Shown here piece after piece: positions 47,696 through 57,647 of a DNA stretch of 64,000 nt. Made by a program: the position numbers and the translations under genes. Within the stretch, counting starts at the first letter, position 1. Each line of letters opens with the position of its first letter. The stretch is from Sindora glabra (Eukaryota; Streptophyta; Magnoliopsida; Fabales; Fabaceae): contig CM035227.1 of the NCBI GenBank assembly GCA_020226215.1, forward strand, positions 26,911,866 to 26,975,865, read 5' to 3'. Below the pieces are notes generated by a model. It worked only from the letters and a program-made list of their open reading frames with translations. It had not been told where the DNA came from and ran no database searches.

Positions 47696-48928
47696 CTAAT
47701 CATCATCTACTATTTGATCAAAGGAGTTCCCTTTTTCTTGCTCTAAAACAGTAGCTTCTAAATGTGTTGCTCCTTCTTCCTTAGCTTCTTCTTCAGAAGG
47801 AATGGCTTTTTGTCTTCCTTTGGTTCTCTTTTCTATAGCAGGAGAGAGGGCTTGTTCTTCTTCAGCAGAGTTGTCATCATCCTCAGCAATGTTGAGCTTA
47901 TTTTTCAGCTTTCTAAATTGGAGCTTGATGTAGGATTTTAACTCTTTTCTAGTTTCTTGATGGAGGGCTGTGATATGATCTTTTAGGGCCCGCATATTAA
48001 AATCTCCACCAGCTTCTCCTCGTTCACCTTTTTCTCTTTCAATTGAATGCCATACTCCCTTAAGTTTTTGGAATGACATTTGTTTCAAATGTTTGCCTTT
48101 CAATCTCCTAGAGTCTTTGAATTTATCAACTTTTGCTTCCTCAGATACTTCTATCCCAGAGGCTTTGAAAAGCTCAGTGAGGATCATTCCATATGGAAGA
48201 AAATCTTTGTTGGCATGAGAAAACATGTGGAGCAATATATGATGGGGAAAGTTAATTGGAACATTTTGTCTAATGGCCCACATGAGAAATAGTTCATGAT
48301 TATCAATTTAGGTGAAGTTATGCCTTTTAGGAAGAATGATCTTGGCATTGGTATAGTGGAGAATATGATCATTCATGGAAAGGCTTGTAATCTGCACCTT
48401 GTTCTTGAGAATCTTTGGATGTGAGTGAGGCCAGAACATTTGAATTACTGCTCTCTTTGAGTATGCTTCAATACTTCCAGCACTTGTGAATGGAAGATTT
48501 GCATTCATGTCAAACACAGCAATAAATTCTTTAATCCTAATGGAGAACTCTTCTCCTTTTACAGTAGAATATAATTCCAGTAAAGTTTCCTGCCTAGACT
48601 TCTTTAGATTTACATAAAATTGATATACCAAACTTGGGTATACATTAATAGCATGTCCAACAAATTTTAGAAGTCTCAGGTTCTCTAGAATGTGATATAT
48701 TTCTAGATTTTCATTTTGCAAGAAGTTTGTATCCTAGCAGTTTCTAGGTTTTATTTTTTTCATCATACAATGAAGAAAATTTTGAAAAGCATTTACCTTA
48801 GAGTAGAAAGCCTTCTCTGGTATATGATCAACAAAGGGTAAAAGCTGAGATGATGATCCAGATGATTTTCCTTTGCCCTTGCTGGATTCAGTGCGAGGAC
48901 GTTTGGTTGCCATGCTTTTCTTCCCCAT
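47696..48928 (-). pseudogene. Element B ORF2: post-pol protein, two premature stops
   Basis: One reading frame of about 410 codons runs from ATG at 48928 to a stop at 47696. It has only two internal stops, at 48736-48734 (after KKIKPRNC, where element A still has a Trp codon) and 48310-48308 (after PKRHNFT). Residues 1-30 are basic, Ser/Lys-rich (KRPRTESSKGKGKSSGSSS), possibly a nuclear localisation signal. The middle contains LVYQFYVNL, VKGEEFSI and FPHHILLHMF, which resemble the family often labelled 'putative plant transposon protein'. The last 110 residues are highly charged and coiled-coil-like, ending EEEAKEEGATH..DQIVDDD. I see no signal peptide or membrane segment, so an envelope role is not supported. 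Function is unknown. Confidence 0.72.
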
Positions 48929-49195
48929 TAGGGTGATGATCAGATGAGTATGAAGGAGAAGATTTTAAAAATCGGGTTGGAGAGAAAGGGCTTTAGGTTT
49001 GAGAATAAGAATGGAAATGTAGAAGGTTGTGGGAGATTAATGACAGTAGGATAAGTGTAGAAAAGGTTTAGATGATGCTTTTGAGGTTTGTAGGCTCAGA
49101 GAATCGAAGGGGATTTGTTGAAGGTGAAAGGGCGCAAGGTTCTGTAGAGGGGAGGCTGAAACAGGATAAGAATGGGACAATTATCGCACACGGGT

Positions 49196-49204
49196 TTTTA
49201 AATA
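49196..49204 (-). promoter_or_regulatory. TATA-like box upstream of element B ORF2
   Basis: Minus-strand TATTTAAAA lies about 270 bases before the ORF2 ATG and about 10 bases after the spacer dyad array. No ATG occurs on the minus strand between this box and 48928. A strong-looking splice acceptor (CCTGTTTCAG, near 49162) in the same leader offers an alternative route to an ORF2 mRNA. Confidence 0.4.
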
Positions 49205-49213
49205 GGCCTCCCT

Positions 49214-49465
49214 ATGAATCGATTCGGGAATCGATTCATATATGAATTTTGTCATGTGTGAATTGATTTGGGAGTCGATTCATGATGCTCGAAATTCAAA
49301 TTTAGAAATTTCCTCCACATGCTATCAATTGCTTGCCGAGTCAATTCCATACCTCTAGAGACTAATTTCATCTCAGGAATTGATTCACTCCCCGAAAATT
49401 TCAACTTCAGAATCGATTCATTTTGAGACTTCTTATCCCTAGAATAGATTCCAGAGTCGATTCAT
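49214..49465 (-). promoter_or_regulatory. Dyad array in the pol-ORF2 spacer of element B
   Basis: At least six ATCGATTC-type half or full dyads occur in 250 bp. They include TGAATCGATTCGGGAATCGA at 49214, a diverged AATTGATTTGGGAGTCGATT at 49261, and sites near 49325, 49378, 49411 and 49443. The motif is the same as in the LTR array. The region lies between the RNase H stop and the ORF2 promoter-like box. Confidence 0.55.
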
Positions 49466-49646
49466 TAACCTCCAAAAAATCATTTTCCCAACTACACTTC
49501 TCCAACACTTAATAAAACTTTTATTTCCATTCAGGAAAGATTGAAATGCTTCAAGATGATGATGTTTACTGAAGAATAATGATTGTACCTACAAAACAAA
49601 CTTTTGAGATATCTCCGATGCTTAAGTCAGTATAATTGATAATGAA

Positions 49647-50438
49647 TTATTTATCAACTAAATTCATCATGCCCAATTCCCTTCTGATAAAATTGAATCT
49701 ATCTTCACTAAGGGGTTTTGTGAAAATGTCTACTAATTGAAAATCAGTTTGAACAAATTCTAATGAAATATTTCCTTTTTGAACATGATCACGAATAAAA
49801 TGATGTTTTATATCTATATGCTTAGACCTTGAATGCAAAATGGGATTTTTGGTAAGATTTATGGCACTAGTATTATCATATTTGATTGGAATATTTGCAA
49901 AACAAAGACCATAATCAGATAGTTGTTGCTTTATCCACAAAAGCTGAGCACAACAACTTTCTACTGCAATATACTCTACTTTAGCAGTGGATAAAGCCAT
50001 ACTATTTTGCTTCTTGCTATGCCAAGAGACTAGTGAATGGCCAAGAAATTGACATGCTCCATTAATGCTCTTTCTATCTAATCTACTACCAGTAAAATCA
50101 GCTTCTGAATATCTTATCAAGAAATTGGATTTTTCTTTTGGAAACCATAAACCAAAGTGAGGTGTGCCCGCAAGATATCTAAAAATTCTTTTCACAGCAA
50201 TTAAGTGTGAATCTTTTGGATTTGCTTGAAATCTTGTGCACATATATACACTAAATATGATATTAGGTCTGCTAGCAGTTAGATAGACTAAAGATCCTAT
50301 CATTTCTCTCTACATTTTTACCTCAACCTTTTTTCCTCCTTCATCTAGATCTAGCTTAGTAGCTATGCTCATAGGAGTTATAGCTGGTCTAGCTTCATTC
50401 AGATTATACTTTCTCAGCATCTTTTTGGTATATTTGGT
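49647..50438 (-). pseudogene. Element B RNase H (3' end of pol)
   Basis: The open frame 50303-49647 has MIGSLVYLTASRPNIIFSVY, FGLWFPKEKSNFLIRYSEAD (first catalytic Asp), SKKQNSMALSTAKVEYIAV (Glu box), KYDNTSAINLTKNPILHSRS (Asp box), SKHIDIKHHFIRDHV, DIFTKPL and the usual end FIRRELGMMNLVDK. It is in the same frame as RT, separated by two stops (about 50439 and 50306). Otherwise it looks close to intact. Confidence 0.88.
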
Positions 50439-51120
50439 TTAGCTGATGAATATACCATCCTTTGATTGCTTGATTTGCATTCTAAGGAAAAAATTTAGCT
50501 CTCCCATCATAGACATTTCGAACTCACTCTGCGTCAACTTAGCAAAATCTTTGCACATGGATTCATTAGAAGCACCAAATATGATATCATCAACATATAT
50601 TTGAACAAGAAGAATATCATCATTGATTTGTTTTGTAAACAATGTGGTGTCAACCTTTCCTCTTGAGAAACCTTTTTCTAAAAGAAATTTGCTTAACGTT
50701 TCATACCAAGCTCCAGGAGCTTGTTTTAGTCCATATAGAGCTTTTCTTAATTTAAACACATGATTAGGAAAGAAATGACTTTCAAAACTAGGGGGCTGCT
50801 CTACATAAACTTCTTCCATAATAAAGCCATTTAAAAAGGCATTTTTCACATCCATTTGAAAAAGCTTGAAATCTTTCATGCATACATAGGCTAATAACAT
50901 CCTAATGGCTTTTAATCTAGCAACAGGTGCATATGTTTCATCATAATCAATGCCTTCTTCTTGATTATAATCTTTTGCTACTAATCTGGCTTTATTTCTG
51001 ATAATGATGCCATTTTCATCTAATTTATTTCTAAACACCCATTTGGTGCCAATAATTGAATAATCATTTGGTCTTGGTACAAGTTCCCAAACTTCATTTT
51101 TTTCAGACTAATTTAGTTCT
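50439..51120 (-). pseudogene. Element B reverse transcriptase
   Basis: The 199-codon frame 51038-50439 carries nearly all copia RT blocks: [48 protein letters not shown] (first catalytic Asp), [23 protein letters not shown] and [15 protein letters not shown] (YVDD box intact). The reading extends upstream to about 51110 ([10 protein letters not shown]). It ends in a stop after KDGIFIS. The active-site residues are all kept, so decay is recent relative to A. Confidence 0.9.
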
Positions 51121-51782
51121 TCTTGCATAACCAAGACCTAATGTTCATCAATTATTGCCTTCTCTATGTTTTTAGGTTCAATTTGAGATAAAAATGCTAA
51201 GTGATCACATATATTTTTGAGTGAGCTTCTAGTTACCCTTTAAGTTATATCACCAATAACTTAATCTATAGGATGGCTTTTCATCATTCTCCATTCTTTT
51301 TCATGCCCATGAGTTTGCTCTTGTTGTGCATCTTCACCTTGAGCAACTTCTTGAAAATCATCAGCCTTTTATTCCTTTTTTATTTCTTCATTTGAGCTCT
51401 TTTTCTTCATTTGATACCTTTTTCACACTAGAGGATTCATCAAATACAACATATATGGATTCTTTTATTAGCAAAGTTCTTTTGTTATACACTTTGTAAA
51501 CTTTGCTATTAGAAGAATACCTAATAAAGATGACTTCATCAAATTTGACATCAAATTTTCCAAGGTTGTCCTTTCCTTTATTATGAACAAAACATTTGCA
51601 ACCAAAAATTTGTAAGTGAGAAATATTTAGTTTTCTTCTTTTGTAAAGCTCATAGGGGGTTTTCTTTAATATAGGTCTAATAAGAGCTCTATTCATAACA
51701 TAGCAAGCTGTGTTTATTACTTCAGCCTAAAAAGATTTTAGAAAGGAACTGTCACTAAGCATGGTTCTTACCATCTCTTCTA
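51121..51782 (-). pseudogene. Element B integrase, C-terminal half and linker
   Basis: Minus-strand reading resumes left of D3 with EEMVRTMLSDSSFLKSF, then a stop. The open frame 51696-51388 follows: MNRALIRPILKKTPYELYKR, LQIFGCKCFVHNKGKDNLGK, FIRYSSNSKVYKVYNKRT. This is the copia integrase C-terminal ('GKGY'-like) region. The acidic linker to RT follows with shifts. The N-terminal half is on the other side of D3. Confidence 0.85.
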
Positions 51783-53228
51783 TATGGTAGTGTATATGCC
51801 CTAAAACCAATCATATTGGTGATTGTAATTTTGAATCATGTTATTTTAATGGCAATTTCAATTATTATATTTATATATATTGTTTGCGTAATATATTTAA
51901 TTATAATAATAACCTTAGAATTATTGTATTCTTAAATGTCCCTAGTCATATATCATTGTGGATTAGGTTGCTTTGACATGTTAAGACTAGCATGTGTGAA
52001 GACTTATATGGGATATTAAGTTTACACATGGGTACAAGTTAGAGAACTTGTATACTGGACCGACCCATATTAAGAACACTACATGGATCGTTATATGAGT
52101 GTCATAAGTGGTTCTTAGTGATCATTATTAATATGGTCCTTTGACCTGAGATCACCAAGGTTCCCTACATGCGAGTTTCATATTTTGATACTATTCTATG
52201 TCACTAATGGTTAAGTGAATGCAAGGGTAGATATTGGATATGTCACATATCATGCGGAGGGATTTGTGTGATCAAGATGGGATTTGTCCCTCCTATATAA
52301 CAGGAGTAACATCTATGGGCCCCTTGATTAAGTAAAGCTGAGAAAATGCATGGCCATGCTCAGATAAATTGACATGAGATGTTAATTACATTTGTTTCAG
52401 TCAGCTTACTTAGGAATCAAGAAACCTTAAGGTTGGGCTATACGGGAATGACACGGTCCATGTCTCGTGCTCAATCTAGATGTATAGGACAAAAGGACAT
52501 AAGTGATGATCACGTGTAAAGGTTTAGTCAAATCACCGACTTTCTCATTACTTGGGTAACAATGATGTGTTGCTAGACACTAATCATTGTTTATGATCAT
52601 TAATATGATTAACGGTCATTGCTAACGTAATGAGAGCCTGTAGGGTCGCACACTTAGAGCCAAGTGAATTTGGAATTAATGGACCAAATTGTTTAGGCTT
52701 AATATTTGGGAATTCATGTTATAATTATAAGGCCCAATAATAAGCCTATAATTGTACATGGAATAAAGCCCAAATAGGTTAGGTTTTTCTATGCACCTAT
52801 TTAAATAGGCTTGTTGGGTAATAATAGATTCACTATCATTATTCACGCACCCCAAAAAGGCATAGAAAATCCTAGCACTTCTCCTTGACCAAAAACCCTT
52901 GAAGAGGCGTAGCTAGCACTACGAGGTGTAAGGAGACCAATTTCAACCGGTATGTGTAGTGGACATTCATCGGTGATTCACGAGTTCGTGTGGATACCAT
53001 AGAGGTGCAGCCACATAAACGCTGTACTGGTGATCTGATCTTCGAGTTTCTATTCCGGTTCGTGATTTGGAGAGCAGATCGGATTTGCTGTGCAACAGAC
53101 AGAAGATTTTGGCCGAAAGGTATAAACCCTAATCCCTAATCTATGGCGTTCTAAATTCGCATGGATCCTTGGTGGAAATCGTGCAAAATTTTATTCCGCT
53201 GTGCATGTATAATGCGCGATTCCCAGCA
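51783..53228 (+). mobile_element. Solo LTR D3, inside element B integrase
   Basis: 1446 bp, inverted relative to D1 and D2. On the plus strand it starts TGGTAGTGTATATGCCC and ends GATTCCCAGCA. It aligns along its whole length with D1 and D2. The host reading is cut between RKNRC and EEMVRTML of integrase and would join again without it. The target duplication is decayed: TATAG remains on one side but only TAG on the other. The palindrome CCTATTTAAATAGG recurs at about 52797. It is non-coding. Confidence 0.87.
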
Positions 53229-53600
53229 CTATACACCTATTTTTTCTTTCAATAATTCCATTTTGTTAGGGTGTTCTAGGAGATGAGAAGTTATGCTTAA
53301 TTCTATTTTCATCATAAAACTTAGTAAAATCAAGGTTTTCAAATTCTCTACCATGATCACTTCTAATGCTTACAATGGATGCCCCTTTTTCATTTTGTAA
53401 GGATTTTAAAAGTTTCTTGAAAACTTCAAAAGATTTATTTTTGGAAGGAAGAAATAATGTCCATGTAAATCTAGAAAAATCATTAACAATCATAAGTATA
53501 TAGAGATTTCCTCTATGACTTTTGATTCTTGATGGACCAATTAAATCCATATGAAAAAGTTGAAGTGGTCTAGTGGATGAAACAAGATTTTTTAACTTAA
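53229..53600 (-). pseudogene. Element B integrase, N-terminal and catalytic part
   Basis: The frame 53550-53266 contains MDLIGPSRIKSHRGNLYILM (first catalytic Asp), IVNDFSRFTWTLFLPSKNKS, SIRSDHGREFENLDFTKFYD (second catalytic Asp) and HNFSSPRTP. A stop then follows and QNGIIERKNRC (catalytic Glu) before D3. All three acidic catalytic residues of the D-D-E set are readable across the break. Confidence 0.88.
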
Positions 53601-53613
53601 AAGAAGATCTTAT

Positions 53614-54165
53614 TTATTTCCCTTTTTGGCAAGCATCACAAACTTTATTTTTGACAAATTTCAATTTTGGCAAACCATCAACTAAATTATTTTTGGAAAG
53701 TCTATCTATTAAATCTATACTTGCATGAGCAAGTCTTTTGTGCCAAATCCAAGAGTTATCATTTATACTTACTAAGCACTTTGAATCTAGAGAGGGATCA
53801 TTATCAATATCAATCATGTAGATATTTCCATATCTCTTACTAATTAGCTTAATTTGCTCATCATCCTTATTTTCAATAATGCAACAGGAGGAATCAAATG
53901 TCACTTTGTTTCCTTTGTCACAAAAGTGACTAATGTTAAGCAAATTATGCTTAAGTCCTTTAATATATAAGGCATCATTAATGCAAGATTCAGAATTCTT
54001 ACCCACTTTACCTTTTCCCATGACCTTTCTCTTTGAGTTATCTCCAAATGTGACATTGCCTCCTTCTTTAAGTGTTATGGAGAGGAATTTGGATTTATCT
54101 CCAGTCATGTGTCTTGAGCAACCATTATCCAAATACCATATCTCACTTTGAGTTCTTAAGCACAC
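53614..54165 (-). pseudogene. Element B protease and GAG-pre-integrase region
   Basis: The 183-codon frame contains the retropepsin active site as WYLDNGCSRHMTGDKSKF, where the family has D-S-G; Ser is replaced by Asn and Gly is kept. GGNVTFGDNSKRKVMGKGKV and GLKHNLLNISHFCDKGNKVT follow. The zinc-binding pre-integrase segment WHKRLAHASIDLIDRLSKNN and VCDACQKGK (H..H..C..C) comes last. It leads directly into the integrase frame at 53600. Confidence 0.88.
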
Positions 54166-55351
54166 CTACACAAGAAATATTAATTTTTTATTTTTGGTAC
54201 CCAAATAGTTTTAGGTCCATATGTGTTAGATGGTACATATGTCCTTTTAGGGTCCTAAATCCTTTTGATTCTAACATTTGTATTTCTTCTATAGGCACAA
54301 GAATGTATTACATGTCCTCTTTCTCCATAATGATAACATGTTATCTCTGGTTGACTTCTCATAGTTTCTTTAACAAAGAAGTTTCTGTAAAAATCATTTT
54401 TCTTGTTTGGAGTGTAACCAAGACCTTCTTTATTAAAGCTAATCTTTTAACCAAGTAGAGTATCCAGAGAATTTTTACCTTTTGTAAACTTTTCAAGAGT
54501 TTTGTTTAAATCATCAAGTTTTTGCTTGAGAGTTTCACATGAAGAGCAATTTTGAGAAGTCTTTTTAAGACTTTCAACTTCTTCAACCAGTTCCTCATTT
54601 TCTTTCTCAAGTTTATCAATATTGGCTTCCAAAGAAGTTATCAACTTCTTTGAAAGTTAAATATTCCTTTTAGCTTTAATTAACTCCATATTCAAATAAG
54701 ATAAAACATATTCAGGTTCTTCATCAGAACTAGAAAGTGATACCTCATCTCCATCTTATTCTCCAAAGGTCATTAAGCATAGAAGAGCTTATTCATCTTT
54801 ATCATTTTTATCACTTGATTCATTTTCATCCAGGCTGCTAGTTGAGCTTTCTTGTGGGAGCTTTTATTCTTCTTTTTCTCCATCTCTAACTACTTCTTTA
54901 AGAAGATAAGGCAGTCAAATTTGATGTGTCCTAACTTTTTTACATTCATAGTATGTTGGAGTGACTTACTTGCTAGCTTCTCCTTTGTTAGTTCTTTTGT
55001 TTCCTTATAGCATTCTCTTTTTTCCACCTATTCTTCTGAGTGACTTTTGGTATTTCTTGGTGAGAAGTGCCAGGTCATCCTCAAGTGATGTATCAAATAA
55101 TTCTTCTTGACAGCTCTCATCACTCTCATTTTCATCCACAGCTGTATATGCTTTTAGAGCTATAAACTTTTTCTTTCTTTCATTGTTATTGGTATATCTT
55201 ATGAGTTCAATTCATGCTCCTCCAAGTTTCCAAATAAATCTTGCAGAGTAGGCATCTTTATTTTCATTGCTTCTTTGACAGCAGTGATTTTTAGTCACCA
55301 TTCTATTGTTAAGGATTTTAGCACTTTGTGGACAAGTTCTCCATCTGTAAG
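54166..55351 (-). pseudogene. Element B gag C-terminal part: coiled coil and degenerate knuckles
   Basis: Broken reading. At about 55120-55030 there is an acidic segment followed by SLEDDLALLTKKYQKSLRRI. A zinc-knuckle-like segment at about 54960 has lost its first Cys (YYECKK..). The frame 54644-54447 is a clear coiled coil (MITSLEANIDKLEKENEELV, EVESLKKTSQN). Near 54340-54270 a second Cys/His segment ends in IHSCAYRRN, then GPKTIWVPK leads to the protease. Element A has the same order. Confidence 0.7.
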
Positions 55352-55844
55352 TTACCTACCAAGAAGACTTAATTGGTTAACAAGAGCAGTAAATCTTTGC
55401 ATCATATCTTTGATGAATTCTCCATTCATTCTAAATAATTCATATTGATATACTAATGTATGTATTTTACTTTCTTTTACTTGTGTGGTACCTATATGAG
55501 TTACTTCAAGTACATCCCACATTTCTTTAGGAGTTATACAATTTAATACTCTTTCATATTCACTAGGCCATAAAGCATTTGACATTATCCATTTAGCTTT
55601 AGAGTGAAGATGATGTCTTGTTCTCTCCTCATCATTCCATTCATGCCTTGATTTCAATATTTCTAACCCATTTTTCCTTTTTGTTGGCATGCTATAACTA
55701 TTATCTATCAAGTCCCACATATCAATATCAGTAGCCTCTATAAAGTCCTTCATTTTTTGTTTCCAATATGTATAATTTTGTCTATTAAAGCCTAGTGGTT
55801 TGTTTAAAAGGAGGACACTCGGATAAAATACTAGCATTTGACAT
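55352..55844 (-). pseudogene. Element B gag, N-terminal part
   Basis: The likely start is ATG at 55844 (MSNASILSECPPF), aligned with A's gag. A one-base frameshift near 55800 moves the reading into the open frame 55837-55352: NKPLGFNRQNYTYWKQKMKD, FIEATDIDMWDLIDNSYSMP, AKWIMSNALWPSEYERVLNC, EMWDVLEVTHIGTTQVKESK and FIKDMMQRFTALVNQLSLLG. These are the blocks of the plant copia Gag family (often annotated UBN2/DUF4219). A stop follows, then the same frame continues with KVLKSLTIEW. Confidence 0.85.
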
Positions 55845-55891
55845 AGCTATAGGATCCTCTTGAGATCGTGAGATCTTATACTAAGAGCCAA

Positions 55892-55903
55892 GCTCGGATA
55901 CCA
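55892..55903 (-). other. Element B primer-binding site
   Basis: Minus-strand TGGTATCCGAGC, two bases after the 5' LTR. It differs from the standard initiator-Met-tRNA site at one position. Confidence 0.85.
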
Positions 55904-56557
55904 ATTGTTAGCCTAGATTTTACCCAAAAGGGGGGTGAATTAGGTTTTAAAAACTTTTTACAGTTATGCCTAATTTGAAGATAATGTGAATAAGGAATAA
56001 GTGTTAATGTGAAAGTGAATACAAGATAATAAAACAATCTGATGAAGAATATAAAGAATAGAGCAATATGTCAGGCAAGTAAAGAAATAGGGAAAAGAGA
56101 TATCAAACACTGTTATTTATAGTGGTTCCAGCCTTGAAGATCCAACACTCCAAGGTGTACATCCACTACCAAGCCTCTCTGACTTGGATTTGAAATCTTA
56201 TCCACTATCCTTTCAAGTTTGAGGGCACTTGAAGAAGCCTCAGTACATATTCTATTTTTCCTTCACTATCCCTTTGAGAATTCTCTCTCAAAGCACTCAA
56301 TAAATCCCAAGAGATTCACCACTCTTGAAGTCTTTGGGGATACTTCACCCTAGTATCAAACAAATGAAAGAAAGTAATACAAGAATGCAGCTCACAAAAC
56401 TTTAGAAAGTAGATTATACAATGAAGCTCAATCAGAGGAGTTTTTCAATCAAGTAAGCTCAAAGGATTTCACATTATGAAAGGATGAAAGAATGTTTCTT
56501 GTGTCTATGTAATAGTGTAAACTCTTTTTCTTTTTTTAAATAATTTGAAAAGAAACC

Positions 56558-56565
56558 TTTATATA
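56558..56565 (-). promoter_or_regulatory. TATA box of the element B 5' LTR
   Basis: Minus-strand TATATAAA, followed by GGTTT and preceded by CTCC. The same box occurs in the 3' LTR and at the matching place in element A's LTRs. Confidence 0.65.
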
Positions 56566-56632
56566 GGAGTTAGAAGAGTTAAAAAGCCGTTACTTAGTAA
56601 ATATAGCCGTTATGGAGTTATTGGCACCTTGT

Positions 56633-57115
56633 GAATCGATTCTGGAATCGATTCAAGGACCTTGCGAAAAATTTGAAAAAGGTTGATGAATCGATTCGAG
56701 AATCGATTCATACTTGAAAAACTCCTTAGTGAATCGATTTCTAAATCGATTCACTTTAACTCCATTTCGACTCTGGATGAGCTGAATCGATTCAGGAATC
56801 GATTCAACCTTTCTCGAAACAAGACTGAGAAAAAAATAGGACATAAAGAGTGGGTTGAGCAATCGATTCATTGAAAGAGAGATCAAACTTTTGAAAACAT
56901 GAATCAATTTGAAAATCAATTGATTTTCCTTTAAAAAACTTTCTAGACCTTAAGAATCAATTGTTGAATCGATTCGGGTAAACCAGTTTGCTCTTTGAAT
57001 GCTTGGAATCGATTGGTGAATCGATTCGGGCAAACTAGTTTACTCTCTAGATGCTTGGAATCGATTCAAGCAGTTTAGTCTGGTCTCTGGATGGCTGGAA
57101 TCGATTCAACCCCAG
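56633..57115 (-). promoter_or_regulatory. Dyad array in the U3 of the element B 5' LTR
   Basis: About ten sites built on GAATCGATTC, several as paired palindromes TGAATCGATTC-NN-GAATCGATTCA (56633, 56687, 56730, 56782; looser ones at about 56862, 56900, 56953, 57005, 57057 and 57098). They are spaced about 45-80 bp apart and stop about 68 bp upstream of the TATA box. Such an array could bind a dimeric factor or fold into hairpins in RNA. Confidence 0.65.
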
Positions 57116-57408
57116 AAACAACTTTGAAAACATTCTTTTACTTAAAAAAAATAACCCATGCTTTGTTTAAAGGAGAGACACAAGATTAACATTATGATTT
57201 TGAGAAAAACACCTTATCCCTTAATGATTGAATTGTCTCTTACAGATAAATTCTAAAGGGATTAACTAAGAACTAACTAATCTAAACATGATCTTCTTCT
57301 CTTTATCTTCAAAACTTGTAGTAAGTTCCTTGATAAGGAGGTTCAAATCTAAAAGTTATCAAAGTACTTTGTTATCATCAAAACTCTTTAGAGGGGCTAA
57401 GGTTAACA

Positions 57409-57630
57409 TAATATTTATGTTATTTTACATATATTTATGTTATACTTACTTTCTTTGAATAATGCCAAAAAAAAGGAAAGAAATTTGAGATTATTTGAAA
57501 TTAAATGACATAATTAAATTATTTGAAGTTAAATAATTCTGAAACTTGTATGCATGATTTGAAAGGGAGTGTCAAAGTGAAAATGAGCTACAACTTTAAA
57601 TTTAAATTAATTTTAAAATAATTTACCATC
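57409..57630 (+). other. Element A sequence between ORF2 and 3' LTR
   Basis: This continues element A after the B insertion. It is AT-rich and non-coding. Confidence 0.5.
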
Positions 57631-57647
57631 ATAAAAAAGGAGGAAAT
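57631..57647 (+). other. Element A polypurine tract
   Basis: ATAAAAAAGGAGGAAAT directly before the 3' LTR start TATTAGCC. Confidence 0.7.

Larger units (their letters stand above)
44141..57408 (-). mobile_element. Element B: minus-strand Ty1/copia element with a post-pol ORF
   Basis: It runs from 5' LTR (57408-55906) through primer site, gag, protease, integrase, RT, RNase H, ORF2 and polypurine tract to 3' LTR (47348-44141). Target duplication is TAGTA/TAATA (44136-44140 and 57409-57413), one mismatch. It sits between A's ORF2 and A's 3' LTR. The LTRs are much more alike than those of A, so it is younger. Without D2 and D3 it is about 10.2 kb. Integrase before RT defines copia. The size, Met-tRNA site and ORF after pol resemble SIRE/Maximus-type elements; a phylogeny would be needed to settle the clade. 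It is inactive through stops, frameshifts and the D3 insertion. Confidence 0.92.
55906..57408 (-). repeat. Element B 5' LTR
   Basis: 1503 bp. On the minus strand it starts TGTTAACCTTAGCC and ends CTAGGCTAACA. In transcription order it contains an unremarkable start, a dyad array (57115-56633), a TATA box (56565-56558) and then a leader with the common block ATTATACAATGAAGCTCA (plus strand 56412). It aligns closely with the 3' LTR. Confidence 0.93.

Noticed and set aside
46555..57115. CRISPR-like array of repeated ATCGATTC units
   Set aside because: Repeats are short palindromes of variable spacing inside LTRs of a plant retrotransposon; no constant repeat-spacer structure and no cas genes.
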